25,418 nucleotides of DNA, taken from Ophiothrix spiculata. Lineage: Eukaryota; Echinodermata; Ophiuroidea; Amphilepidida; Ophiotrichidae. The notes under the pieces were generated by a model. That model saw only the letters and a program-made list of their open reading frames with translations, was not told where the DNA came from and made no database searches. The position numbers and the translations under genes are program-made. This document shows positions 1 through 9,370 of this stretch, one piece after another (position 1 is the stretch's first letter; every line of letters starts with the position of its first letter). The DNA is taken from the NCBI GenBank assembly GCA_000969725.1, contig JXSR01S023058.1. One strand, given 5' to 3'.

Positions 1-445
1 GGGACGTGCTTTCATAATGTTTCTGGCTTTCAAAATAAGGGGTGTGTATAACCCTTTAATTCACACACCATCAAATTAATCTGAACATAATTACTAATGA
101 GTAATTCCAGCTTTGAAAAACATCACTATGTAACAGGGACACCAAAATCCATTGGACCCCAGTTATAAAGAAACACCCATATAGGCCTATTGCAAAAAGA
201 GGAGAAAATTATTTTTGACGACACAAGTCTACCAAGTGCTCTTGATTCGATTAAGCATTTAAACATTGCATTCCTAAAACACAAGTCTAGCTAAACAAAT
301 TTTTGGCTTTTTAAAACAAAAGTCTAGCTAAACATCGTTCTGGAATACGGCCCTAAGTGTTTTTTCAAATTTTCAGGACTATATAGTGTACATTAAGTCA
401 CAAATAGTACATGTAGTACGTACATGCAATACACACACAATTTGA
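1..445. other. No gene seen; AT-rich intergenic DNA
   Basis: No supportable coding region. It holds a TAGGCCTA-type octamer near 183 and two near-identical 'AAGTCTAGCTAAACA' words near 281 and 321, which suggest a small degenerate repeat. Nothing else stands out. Confidence 0.6.
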
Positions 446-1196
446 GGGGTGCTTTGGCAAAATGAGAGGAAAGTCGCAAATTTCAAAATTGAGTTTATGA
501 CATATTTTAATTCTCTATAATCTCAGCTTTTAAATGATATAATATGTCACACTTTCTTTCTCCACTCTTCATTTAGAAATCAAAATCCAAAGCAGTCCAC
601 TGAATATATTGTAGTAAATATTAGCTGCAATTCGATTTCAAAGATACTGATTACTACAGTGTTTAAAGCAATACTATAAGATTTTGATCAAAAATGGTTT
701 ATAGTACAAACAGCATAAAATGGAGGAATGTGACTATCTAAAAGCGTTTTCAAGTGTAATTTGTGAGAAAAAATTGTTTTGCACATGCATACTTTCCTAT
801 ACTAATACACGTGGAATTAAATTCGGGATCCCGAATTTAATATAAAACAGCCATAACAGAAAAAGTAAGCATCTTTGAGCCAAATCATTTGGAGGGTATT
901 CATATCTACCAAACACAAACCCAATAAACCCAAAAAATCAAAAGTCATGGGTGACAGAGGGTGCTTCATTTTTAACTTTTTATTGCTTTAATAGCGCAAT
1001 GCAATCAATTAGCCGTGAATAATTGCACTTCTCGGCCAAGTTGACATTCAAAACTTAAGGTATAGGTAAACAATCATGCATGAAGGCGTTTTATGCCAAA
1101 AAACGAAATTTGACTTTTTCACCCTATTTTTACTTTAGATGCCATTTATTCAAAATGTAGATTTGCAACTTTCCTCTCATTTTGCCAGAGCAGCCC
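446..1196. mobile_element. Non-autonomous TIR element, ~750 bp
   Basis: The left end (446-483) and the reverse complement of the right end (1161-1196) share the core GGCAAAATGAGAGGAAAG with only a few mismatches over about 36 bases. This is the layout of a DNA transposon with terminal inverted repeats. No transposase-like frame lies between them, so it would be non-autonomous. The interior contains a perfect 26-base palindrome centred on GGATCC (816-841). I could not fix the target-site duplication, so the superfamily is not assigned. Confidence 0.6.
816..841. repeat. Perfect 26-bp palindrome
   Basis: Thirteen bases on each side of the GGATCC centre are exact reverse complements (half-site ATTAAATTCGGGA). 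It has no loop, so it is a cruciform candidate or a dyad binding site. It lies in the interior of the 446-1196 TIR element. Confidence 0.85.
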
Positions 1197-2116
1197 ACAT
1201 TTATTGTTATTCAAAGTTCTTTGGCTAGACATAACACCAAGTTCAACATCTAGTTTAACCAAAATCTATGGTTCAACCATGCAAACAACTACAGGAAGCA
1301 AAATGAGGCATCCGGGGAGGCATCATGTCTAGTACCACTGGACACCGGTTCAGAACTATCACATTGAAATCATTAATTATCAAGATTACTCCAATAAAAA
1401 GTTAAATCAATGCACACTGCATATACTTTAACTATTTTTTCATCTCTATTGTCAATATTTAACCTTAACTCCCAAATGCTTGAAACTATCCAAGTACAAA
1501 TACGTCATACAAAATATTTCCCGTTTTCCCTGGGTTCAAAACCCTGACCTCTCACATCCCAATCCCAATCCAAAGTCCAGCTATATGGCAAGCATCGAAT
1601 ATGGCCCATATATTTCCCTTGTCTACAACGTTTTTGGATTAGGCAAATTTCTTGTGTTTTCCTTGTTGGATTTTGTTGGGATAAAGAAACTTTGCAAGGG
1701 AAAAAATTATTATTAGGTCTTGTTTATATGTAGGCCTATCCCTACACCATCCCTTCAATTACAAACAAATACTTTAAATATATAAAATTTCATTTTTCAC
1801 AAAATAGAATAAATTTCTTACACAATTAAGAAAATGCCAAGGGGATATTTCAAAATCAATTTAACTCTTAAAAATTGTATATAATCAAAAAGGATGAAAA
1901 AAACAACAAAGGGTACATTTAATCCAGGGTCCAGGGTTCCTTTACTTCTGTACTCCCAGGTTTCCAATATCTTCACAAACAAAATGATGATTTGAAGTGT
2001 CTTTGACAAGAGGCACCTGGCCAAACTAAGCATGCTGAAGGCAAAGTAACCTGGGTTTATATTGTAGTAATATAAGAGCCCTTCAGGCATAGTGAGGAGA
2101 ATACAACCCTGGCCAT
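1197..2116. other. No gene seen; AT-rich intergenic DNA
   Basis: Short open frames exist on both strands (about 1480-1716 plus, 1818-2090 minus). They show no recognisable domain, no splice context and low-complexity composition, so I treat them as chance. A TAGGCCTA-type octamer is present near 1732. Confidence 0.5.
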
Positions 2117-2643
2117 TTAAGGGGTTTTCTCAGAGATGCAAATCCTCCATTGATTTTCTTAAAAATTAAGTATTTGGTAGATTTATTTGTGATGATAACG
2201 AATCTAAAATAAAAAAATATAGGTAACTGTGCTCGTTTTTGAGATACTGTACAGGCATTTCAAAAAGTACATATTTTCCCAAAAAATCACCCGATTTACC
2301 ATACAAAGTATAGGGAAAGCCCCAAAACGTTGATCATTAGGCCAAAAAAAAAATTGTTGTGTTGCCCTCACAGGCCAAAAAACGGGAGGATCGGACGGTC
2401 GGATTTTTTTTTTCTAGTATTAATGCATGTATTAAGTATGACCTCCAGATCCTGAGATAAATAGTACAATGCAAAATATGTGAGGTATTTACTCTGATTA
2501 CTTAAAAAGGAGAATACCTCACGAAATGAAATGGTTAATGAAACTGAACGCAAACAACTAAATAGTGTTTTAGGGCCAAAATTGGCCGTAATAAACACGG
2601 CGTAATCCATTTCGTACGATCACCAAATGAAAATGACAACACG

Positions 2644-3131
2644 GGCGCACACCACTTAAAGGCTAGCATAGTGGCGAGAAGTGTTTTTTTGCGAAATATA
2701 TTCATGAAAAATTGACAAATAAATGATTCAAAAAATAAAATAAAATTGTTGGTTGTTAATATTTATAGAAATTCATAACTAAAAAGGTAGTACACTTTCC
2801 GGTTTTATTTATTTCATTCCAATTCAAGATTTTTGAATTATTTTTTTTGTGTTTTTGAATATATACAAAAAAGAATGTGATGACTTTGCTGGCGCACACC
2901 ACTTAAAGGCTAGCATAGTGGCGAGAAGTGTTTTTTTTCCCGGAATATATTCATGAAAAATTAACAAATAAATGATTCAAAAAATAAAACAAAATTGTTG
3001 TTCTTGTTAATATTTATTAAAACTCGTAACTAAAAAGGTAATACACCTTCCGGTTCCATTTATTTGATTCCAATTGAAGAATTGTGGTTTTTTTTTTAAT
3101 ATACATACAAAAAAGAATGTGATGACTTCTG
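2644..3131. repeat. Internal tandem duplication, ~245-bp period
   Basis: The unit begins GGCGCACACCACTTAAAGGC at 2644 and again at 2891. Both copies run through the same landmarks: GTGGCGAGAAGTG, a T-run, ATATATTCATGAAAAATT, and AAAGAATGTGATGACTT at the end. Divergence is modest and mostly in homopolymers. The copies abut, so this is a direct tandem duplication inside the TTAA element. Confidence 0.85.
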
Positions 3132-3347
3132 GTCGCTGACAGAGTGCTAGACTTTTACGCATCCTAGTAGTTTCGCTATCGAGGATTTCAAGTTTCACAG
3201 TCCGATACTGCGAATATTCGCAGAGAGTCTTCCAAGACAAAAACATGTCCGACGAGTCGCCGAAGTATTTACTGCAATTTCAAGGCGAAAAACACATAAA
3301 TATCAAAAAATTACAAGAAGCGTGTACAAAAATAAAAAATAAAAATG

Positions 3348-3378
3348 CCGGTCGTAGATTTTCGAAATTTACGACCGG
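3348..3378. repeat. Near-perfect 31-bp palindrome
   Basis: Outer arms CCGGTCGTA and TACGACCGG are exact reverse complements around a TTTCGAAA-like centre with a few internal mismatches. It lies near the right-hand third of the TTAA element and could be a subterminal protein-binding site. That role is inferred only from symmetry. Confidence 0.7.
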
Positions 3379-3789
3379 GCGGGTGAGGGCAACACAACAA
3401 TTTTTTTTTTACGCTGTATGTGCTTGTAAAATAGTAAATGCTCCATTTATTTTTTTTAATTTTTACATATGTTAAAGCACTTTTTGCGCTCTTTAAAATA
3501 CTGAAATAAAAACATAGGGTCACCAAGGTTGTTAGTTTTCAAGAACAATGACAAAAACAGGCATTTTTTAATAAAATTTGATTACTTTGATGGCACATCT
3601 GCGTCTGCATAATTTCCTGCGTATATATTACGCAGCTATGCGGTGCGTGATTAACCAAACGCGATAGTAAAGCATGCGTTCAGTGTGCATTGAAATTTGC
3701 GCACGCAAAACGGATGCAAACATTTTTTTGATGAAAAAAATTGTTATCTCAAAGTCGTAAGCAACTGCATCTTTGAGAAAACCCCTTAA

Positions 3790-4063
3790 CATCATTTACC
3801 TAGGACAGTTCTGAAAATGATCATACTCATTTGCCTAATGTTAAAGAAGGTTCTCAAGCTTAATTTGGGTAGAGGCATGCTGAGCTATTTGTAATGCAAA
3901 CTATTTCAGTAATACAAAAAATTAAATTTAACACAAAATTTGCACAAATTCGGTGCAAAAAATAATTTGAAAACGCCAGAGTCATAGGCGGACCTGCAAC
4001 AGTGGCGTTTTGGCGATCGCCACATGGGCCGCTTGCTTTTGGGGCGCTCAGGGCCGGTTTCTC
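3790..4063. other. No gene seen
   Basis: Intergenic. GC content rises from about 3975 onward, with a GGCGATCGCC dyad near 4013, leading into the purine-rich tract. No gene or clear repeat boundary was found. Confidence 0.5.
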
Positions 4064-4066
4064 ACA

Positions 4067-4190
4067 AAGAAGAAAGAGGAAAGAAAATCAAAAATGAAAA
4101 CGGAGAAAAGAAAGGGGGAAAGGAGGAAAGGAGGAGAAAGAAAAAAAGGAGAAGAGAAGAAAGGGAAGAAGACTTGAGACGGGGGGGGGG
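4067..4190 (+). repeat. Long polypurine (GA-rich) tract ending in G10
   Basis: More than 100 bases are almost pure A and G, broken by only a few pyrimidines, and the tract ends in ten consecutive G (4181-4190). The Lys/Glu/Arg-rich peptide that can be translated from it is what any GA-rich simple repeat gives, so it is not called a gene. Such tracts can adopt triplex (H-DNA) structure. Confidence 0.8.
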
Positions 4191-4980
4191 TAACTCAACT
4201 CAAATTTACTTTGGTTAAGGGCCGCAAATGAGGACTTACAGAACGGGCAGTTATAAATAAAACCTCAAATTTTCCCGGGGCTTCGCCCCCTTGACCTCTA
4301 CCAGGACCATGGACCCCCAACGGGGCCCTAAGGCGGGCCCCTGGACCCCATCCGTTACACACTACGCAAATAATATGTGTTGTGCACATTTCTATGATTT
4401 TTGCTTCAAAAATAGTCACTAAATCCGCGTTCTTTGACCCCTAAATTTGCACAATTTTTTTTTTTTCCCTTGGGGCTTTGCCCACTGGACCACCACTGGG
4501 GCCCTAGTTTCACGCTACACTCGCTTCGCTGCCAGTGGCGTGCCCAAAGGGGGGGGGCGGTCACATGCCCCCCCCCCCCAGTCAGGGGACAAGTTCCATT
4601 CGTGTTTACAAATCGGGAATCTGGATTCCCACGAACTTGTATTCTTCCCGAGTCCCGACTCAGGTGGTTAAAATCAACCGACTCGGCTTAGATTCTGTTG
4701 ATTGTTGTTCACGAATATGACGATTATTAGCAAAATAGCGAATCATTCCGATTTTTTTTTCGCGCGCTATAGCGCGCATGTCAAAAAATCCATAACTTTT
4801 TCATAGACCTGTTTTTGCTTGTAGATTTTTTATGCCTTAGTTGTTCAATAACCCCCTACCCCATCGTTTTGAATATCCTGTAGGGAAAACCACTGGAAAC
4901 CGCCCAAACCAACGTTAGGAGAGAAAATTAAAGCAAAACAATGATAGCATTTTCATGTATTCCCTGGTCATACTGGTGGC
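4191..4980. other. Repeat-derived GC-rich stretch with G9, C12 and Z-DNA-like palindrome
   Basis: No gene. Holds a G9 run (4549-4557), a C12 run (4568-4579), the phrase CAGTGGCGTGCCCAAAGG just before the G-run, which resembles ends of common invertebrate interspersed repeats, and a perfect 16-base GCGCGC/TATA-centred palindrome at 4762-4777. The open frames here have homopolymer-driven Pro/Gly content and look spurious. Confidence 0.55.
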
Positions 4981-5342
4981 ACCCCGGGGGGGGGGGGGCA
5001 CTTAAGTATAATGTTGCAGGCATAGCGTGACAACAGTTTTTCAACGGTAGCGTGACAACGGTATTTTGATGGGTCTGTTTTTCAAAATTTGCACCAAAAA
5101 ACTGCAAATTTTGGATTTTATTTTTAAATTTCAAACAAAAATCAGGAAATTCCCGCCAAATTAGCATAAATTTTTGGAGAAAATTTCAATTTTTGTATAA
5201 ACTCGACTCGAAATTTTGGGAATTTGGTATATGGATGGGGCCCTTTTTCTTAATAATTGGTATATACATGGGTGGTACTTCAAATTTCCCAGCAGCACAC
5301 CCCTACCAAAACCAAACTTGAGTACCCCCCCCCCCACCGGGT
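4981..5342 (+). mobile_element. G-run/C-run-bounded repeat, copy 1
   Basis: Opens with CCCC then thirteen G (4986-4998) and CACTTAAG, and closes with AAACTTGAGTA then eleven C (5325-5335) and ACCGGG. Reverse-complementing the right end gives CCCGGT, a G-run and TACTCAAG, so the two termini form an imperfect inverted repeat. The interior contains GTATTTTGATGGGTCTGTTT and TTGGTATATGGATGGG, both present in copy 2 at the same relative places. Minus-strand frames here translate to a peptide shared with copy 2, which reflects the repeat and not a gene. Confidence 0.75.
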
Positions 5343-5443
5343 TCAATGTTGTTAACGGCATAAGTTTTATATTTAATCATCACGATTCATGTCAATTTTA
5401 TTTTTGTACCATTATACACTGACTGCAATTGAGTCAATATAGC

Positions 5444-5865
5444 ATGCCGGGGGGGGGGGATATTTAGTACAAAAGTGATCACGGGGATGTGCCGCAAACT
5501 TGGGTAGCAAAACCAGGCTGTCTGGTATACCAATAGGTCCTTTATCTTTGCAAAATGTGGTATTTTGATGGGTCTGTTTTTCAAAATTTTCTAAAAGACT
5601 AAAATGTGCGCCATTTTGGCACAAATTTCATGATTTTTTTCTAAATTTCAAACACAAAATCAAGAAATTTGCGCCAAATTTATAGAGTAACTTTTCGGAG
5701 AAAATCTCAATTTTTGCATAACTTTTGATTCAAAATTTGGTGAATTTGGTATATGGATGGGTCCCTTTTTCTTGAAAATTGGTATATGCATGGGTGGTAC
5801 TTCAAATTTCCCAGCGACACACCCCTACCAAATCCAAATTTGAGTACCCTCCCCACCCCCGGGAT
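5444..5865 (+). mobile_element. G-run/C-run-bounded repeat, copy 2
   Basis: Same design as copy 1 and in the same orientation: GCC followed by eleven G (5449-5459) at the left, and CAAATTTGAGTACCCTCCCC at the right. Landmarks GTATTTTGATGGGTCTGTTT (near 5560), TTGGTATATGGATGGG (near 5746) and GGTGGTACTTCAAATTTCCC (near 5793) match copy 1. It has about 60 bases more than copy 1, mainly just inside the left end. Confidence 0.75.
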
Positions 5866-6025
5866 AGCATGCAATGTATGTATTGATACACTGAACTTGC
5901 TTAGTCCTGGCACCATGACTAGGACCTATAGAAATTACAATACCCAATGATAAAGGTTAATGATGGTCCATGGTCACAGCGCTGGGACTAGCTTACACTA
6001 TACTATTATAGTAACAGCTACTGAC

Positions 6026-6214
6026 CTTTTCTTTTGGTATTCCAAAGTTCTTGAGGTATACAAATCCAATCGTCGAAAACGCTTGGTGAACTTCTTCAAT
6101 TAGAACATTGAACTTATCTAAATCTGGTGCAGTTTTATCCAAACTATAAGCTGAAAAATCAACCACGGGAATAGATGTGAAATGTGACATTTTGAGACTG
6201 TGGCCGGCGAAAAA
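6026..6214 (-). CDS. Isopenicillin-N-synthase-like 2OG-Fe(II) dioxygenase, N-terminal exon (partial)
   Basis: The exon encodes the N-terminal substrate-side domain (DIOX_N type) of the isopenicillin N synthase-like 2-oxoglutarate/Fe(II) oxygenases. Coding starts at ATG 6190-6188 and gives 55 residues: MSHFTSIPVVDFSAYSL, then a helix rich in Asp/Lys, then HQAFSTIGFVYLKNFGIP. The pair 'IPVVDFSAY' and 'GFVYLKNFGIP' is the family hallmark. A TTTGCAG acceptor precedes 6214, so about 24 bases of 5' UTR are included. AAG|GTCAGT at 6026/6025 is a phase-0 donor. The iron-binding His-x-Asp...His and the Arg that holds 2-oxoglutarate lie in later exons that I did not find between 1 and 6025. The exon may therefore belong to a gene extending past the window, or be an isolated remnant. 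Substrate cannot be predicted. Confidence 0.75.
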
Positions 6215-6959
6215 CTGCAAATAAAAATTTATAGTTCTTGATGGGTAGCGGTATCACGGTGCAGTCGCGCAGCTGTTCTTTCCCTAGCATACAGCCTGTC
6301 ACCTTCTGCCAGCTCGTGACCAAATAAAACAATTTCCCGGGAAATTGGAGTTGTTGGAAAGAAAACATATCACGAGTAATTACCAGCCAGAAGTCAGGTC
6401 GCTGAAATATCGCTTATTTTATTTTTATTTATGCATGAAAACTGACAGGAAATGCCGATTTTTACATGCGTATGAATATTCATGAGATCGGATACCTTAG
6501 TTTAAAAAGCCTGTAAACTCGCCAAAATAGCATAGAATCTCAAACCAAACTTGCAATTAGAAGCATGAAAGTTATGAAAACATTTTGAAATTTTAAAAAA
6601 ATGAAAAAATGGGAAATATTAGTGTCTTTTCGTGTGATTTTGCGAGCGTTTAATTTCCTCGAGTGAGGTCAAACTAGGTCTTTGCGTTTTACCTAAAATC
6701 TACGGTTCTGGACTTAATATATTTTAGCCACTTGGTCAAATGAGAGAGACAACACTTCTTTAGCAGATTTCCTAAAACATTTGAGATAAATCTGCTGAAA
6801 ACACGTATCACGTAGGCAAATGTAACGCCTGGTCCAATGAGGTCAAATAAAGCATCAAATTTCTACGCAAAATATTATATAACCCCGGAAGTGATCAATT
6901 ACGCGGCATTGTCTAATTGTTAGGTACATATAGGTAAAACACCCGTTCAATGATAGTGA
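6215..6959 (-). other. Upstream intron/5' region of the dioxygenase gene; no exon identified
   Basis: The stretch lies 5' of the dioxygenase coding exon and should hold its first intron, since 6214 follows an acceptor. It contains a perfect 18-base palindrome (6330-6347) with TTCCCGGGAA at its centre. No untranslated first exon could be defined with confidence. Confidence 0.4.
6330..6347. promoter_or_regulatory. Perfect 18-bp palindrome with STAT-like TTCCCGGGAA core
   Basis: CAATTTCCCGGGAAATTG is fully self-complementary. The core fits the TTC-N4-GAA pattern bound by STAT dimers in animals. It sits about 140 bases upstream of the dioxygenase start codon on the minus strand. The role is only suggested by pattern and position. 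Confidence 0.3.
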
Positions 6960-7041
6960 GATCTCGATAGTCTAGTGGTTTGGCTTTGGCTTTTGATTCT
7001 AGAGGTACCAGGTTCGAATCTTGACGGTGCCTTTTTTTTTT
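6960..7041 (+). tRNA. tRNA-Gln(TTG)-like sequence with T10 terminator, probably pseudogene or SINE head
   Basis: The stretch 6960-7031 is 72 nt and can be folded as a tRNA. The T arm is CCAGG-TTCGAAT-CTTGA (7008-7024, 3-4 pairs). The anticodon arm TTGGC/TCTAG makes 4 of 5 pairs around TTTTGAT, giving anticodon TTG (Gln). The D stem AGTC/GGCT is intact and the A box (TAGTCTAGTGG) is good. The acceptor pairs only 5 of 7 with two G-U pairs, so function is doubtful. Ten T follow directly (7032-7041), as at a pol III terminator. A decayed tRNA or the head of a tRNA-derived SINE is more likely than an active gene. Confidence 0.45.
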
Positions 7042-8540
7042 CTTTTCTTTTTTTTCATTTGAAAACAAATTAGTATTTTTCCCATCATATTAGATTGATA
7101 TTCCTTCAATAAACTATTTTTACACAAGAATTTCTATAGATAAACATGATAAAATTATTTCCCAATAACCCGTGTGATATGCACAGTCAGAGCCGCAGGT
7201 CACAGTCACACGTAGACACGTGCTAAGAAAATGACGTCAGATTGGCCTGATATAGCCCAAGACCTTCGAAAGGTGTGGCTTGTCGATTGCGATGTTCGTT
7301 GTGTATATCGGGATAATGAGATGACCGACATCGTGTCCCTTTCGAACGTTTAGTTGTAATGAAGTTTCCCTCGATTTATTTTCTGTTTTACATGTCTTAC
7401 AGGCATGATATATTTTTCAAATTTCATATATATGATGTCTGATATCTCATCTTGCAGTTTGTAAAAGCATTTCACATACAATTTTGTAAAACACGCTACA
7501 CGTAACCAGATTTGACCTCAAGTTTTAAAAGCTTAAAATTGACATTTTTTTAAAAAAATGCAATGAAATGAAAAATGTTTATTCTCCACTGTCAAGAATA
7601 GGCTTATCTTATTGAAAAAACTCTAAATATTTTCATCCATATCTTTATTTTCTATTTGCACTAACCCCCTTGTGATTATAGGGGTTCGAAGTCCGAACTA
7701 TCCGACAGGTCACATCGAGAAAACAAAATCTAGCGACCGAGTTGTCCTGGTATTCTCCCGGTATATTACCCGGGAAATGAAAATTAAATTGCTCATTAAA
7801 AGCTCATTTGCATAGGCTCTGCTGCCTGACTGTACCAAGTCTATTCTAAAAACATGTTCCGCATAAATCTTCAAAAAATATTTTAAAGTCATCTAAATTT
7901 ATAAAACCATAGTTCTAGGAATTTTTTTTCCTCACCTCTTTGATAAATTGGACCAAATAGGCAAAAAAAAATCCTTTTTCTTTAAAAAAAAAAAGATAAC
8001 ACTTAATGGCAGTTTTTGTGAAAGCTATGAAATTAATACAAAAAAAAAGAGAAAACTAGAGTTTTTTACAATAGACTTGTGTAAAGAAAAGGGGAAATAA
8101 CTCGATTTTGTTAATGCTTTAAAGAATATTCTCTAAATTTTTTGTTTGAACATGTTTAGGCCATATAAAAAAAGTTGTTTCTTGTCCGAAGGTTTCTCAA
8201 AATGTGAGGAGGGAGGGAGGTGTTTTTTTTTTTTATGACATATGATTGGGATTTAGACATGGAAATGCTTTTTAGTGAAAGCATTTTCAGAGATGCATTT
8301 ATAAGGGAGCTGTATTGGAGTTGGGGTTTTCTTGTACTGGCAGCTACTGGCGTATTCAATTCACTTAACCTTGGGCGTGATTTTTGACTATGCTCAGCTT
8401 CAATGGCCCGTATCTCATATTTTGTAGATTCCTGTGGGGGTGCCCAGATAAGATACCCCTCAGTGTAGATACCAAACTATATCGACCTACCTACACTACT
8501 AACGCCCACCATCCCGTTGAACATTTTTTCCGACCGACCG
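7042..8540. other. No gene seen; AT-rich with several A/T homopolymers
   Basis: No coding region can be supported. It contains a compact E-box/CRE/CCAAT cluster (listed separately), a GGTTCGAAGTCC B-box-like word near 7683 without a matching A box, and a short CCCGGT...ACCCGGG dyad near 7757. From about 8430 the sequence grades into the inverted copy 3 of the G-run repeat. Confidence 0.5.
7217..7245 (-). promoter_or_regulatory. E-box, CRE and inverted CCAAT cluster
   Basis: Within 29 bases lie CACGTG (7217-7222), a full palindromic CRE TGACGTCA (7232-7239) and ATTGG (7241-7245), which is CCAAT on the minus strand. This trio is typical of animal proximal promoters. It is about 1 kb upstream of the dioxygenase coding exon on the same strand as that CCAAT, so it could mark that gene's promoter and untranslated first exon. 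No transcription start can be shown. Confidence 0.3.
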
Positions 8541-8800
8541 CCGGGGGTACTCAAATTTGGTTTTGATAAGGACGTGCCTCTGGGAAAATTGAACTTGAAA
8601 GCCACCCATCCAAATACCAGTTTTCAGAAGAAGGGACCCATCAAATTTAATCAAATCTGCCCAAATTTGCACTATTTTGGCAAATTTCTATAGTTTTGAG
8701 AAGAAATGTCAAAATTGCGCAACATTTTGAAAATGAACCCATCAAAATACCACATTTTGCGAAGAAAAAGAACCCAATTGAAATATATACCAGAGAACCC
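8541..8800 (-). mobile_element. G-run/C-run-bounded repeat, copy 3 (inverted, degraded)
   Basis: Reading the minus strand reproduces the order seen in copies 1 and 2: TGGTATTTTGATGGGTTCATTTT (near 8750), a tract with AAATTTGCCAAAATAGTGC, TTTGATGGGTCCCTTCTT (near 8640), TGGTATTTGGATGGGTGG (near 8612) and finally CAAATTTGAGTACCCCCGG (8541-8560). The long G/C homopolymer is reduced to five bases. Its far end is not clear; similarity fades near 8800-8900, before a CGCGTAGCGCGCGG word at 8921. Confidence 0.65.
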
Positions 8801-9102
8801 AGAATTTGCGCCGGCCACTTTTGCCGAACAATTTCCAGTCCAGTGTAGTGCGCGGCCTTTTAATTATTTATCGCACCACACCAAAATCGTCGGAGGAAAT
8901 TCTGATATTTTGTAATGCTCGCGTAGCGCGCGGAAAAAATTGCCAAATCGGCTAATTTCACTGGCTACAAATTGTTACAAATTTTGATATTTGCGCAAAA
9001 TTGAAATTTTTACTGAAAATTCGCTCGAAACGCGCAAAATTTTTGGATTTTTCATATTTAAAGGATCAAAACAAAGGGAAAAATTACAATTTCCTTATGC
9101 CG

Positions 9103-9370
9103 TTAAAGGCTCTGTCACACATCACCGTATAGAGCAAAACGTACGCATAACGTACTTTATCCCACTATTATTCTGCTTTGATGCATTGTTGTTCGTCATG
9201 TGTTCGTTACAAGTACGTTCAATACGTTATCCATACGGTCTGCCCGTTATGTATACGTTTAATTCGTTATTCATACTGTGGTGGTCCGTTTAACATACGT
9301 TCAATATGTGAAACTTTTGTACGTTATTCGTACGTTTTGCTCTATACGGTGATGTCTGACAGAGCCTTAA
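9103..9370. mobile_element. 268-bp foldback MITE with TTAA ends
   Basis: Left end TTAAAGGCTCTGTCACACAT and right end (reverse complement) TTAAGGCTCTGTCAGACATC pair along about 50 bases up to GCAAAACGTACG. Between the arms are repeated TACGTT(C/A)A-type words, including ACGTTCAATACGTTATCCAT and CGTTTAATTCGTTATTCAT. TTAA flanks point to a piggyBac- or Kolobok-type family. It has no coding capacity; frames crossing it are chance. A weathered relative lies at about 19312-19560. Confidence 0.75.

Larger units (their letters stand above)
2117..3789. mobile_element. TTAA-flanked TIR DNA transposon, ~1.67 kb
   Basis: The left end reads TTAA then GGGGTTTTCTCAGAGATGCA (2117-2140). The right end, reverse-complemented, reads TTAA then GGGGTTTTCTCAAAGATGCA (3789-3766), one mismatch in 20 bases. 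TTAA at both ends is the target-site duplication used by piggyBac and Kolobok elements, so one of those superfamilies is a reasonable inference. No DDE transposase can be read inside; only short frames occur, such as plus strand 3245-3475 starting MSDESPKYLLQF, which may be a remnant. The element carries a tandem duplication of about 245 bp and a 31-base near-palindrome (3348-3378). It is probably non-autonomous or decayed. Confidence 0.7.

Noticed and set aside
4024..4218. Lys/Glu/Arg-rich open frame
   Set aside because: Translation of a GA simple repeat; no start context, domain or splice support.
5161..5916. Similar minus-strand peptides containing LKFGFGRGV and GNLKYHPCIYQ
   Set aside because: The similarity is explained by two copies of one non-coding repeat.
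7670..7710. tRNA B-box-like GGTTCGAAGTCC
   Set aside because: No A box or pairing arms at the needed distance.
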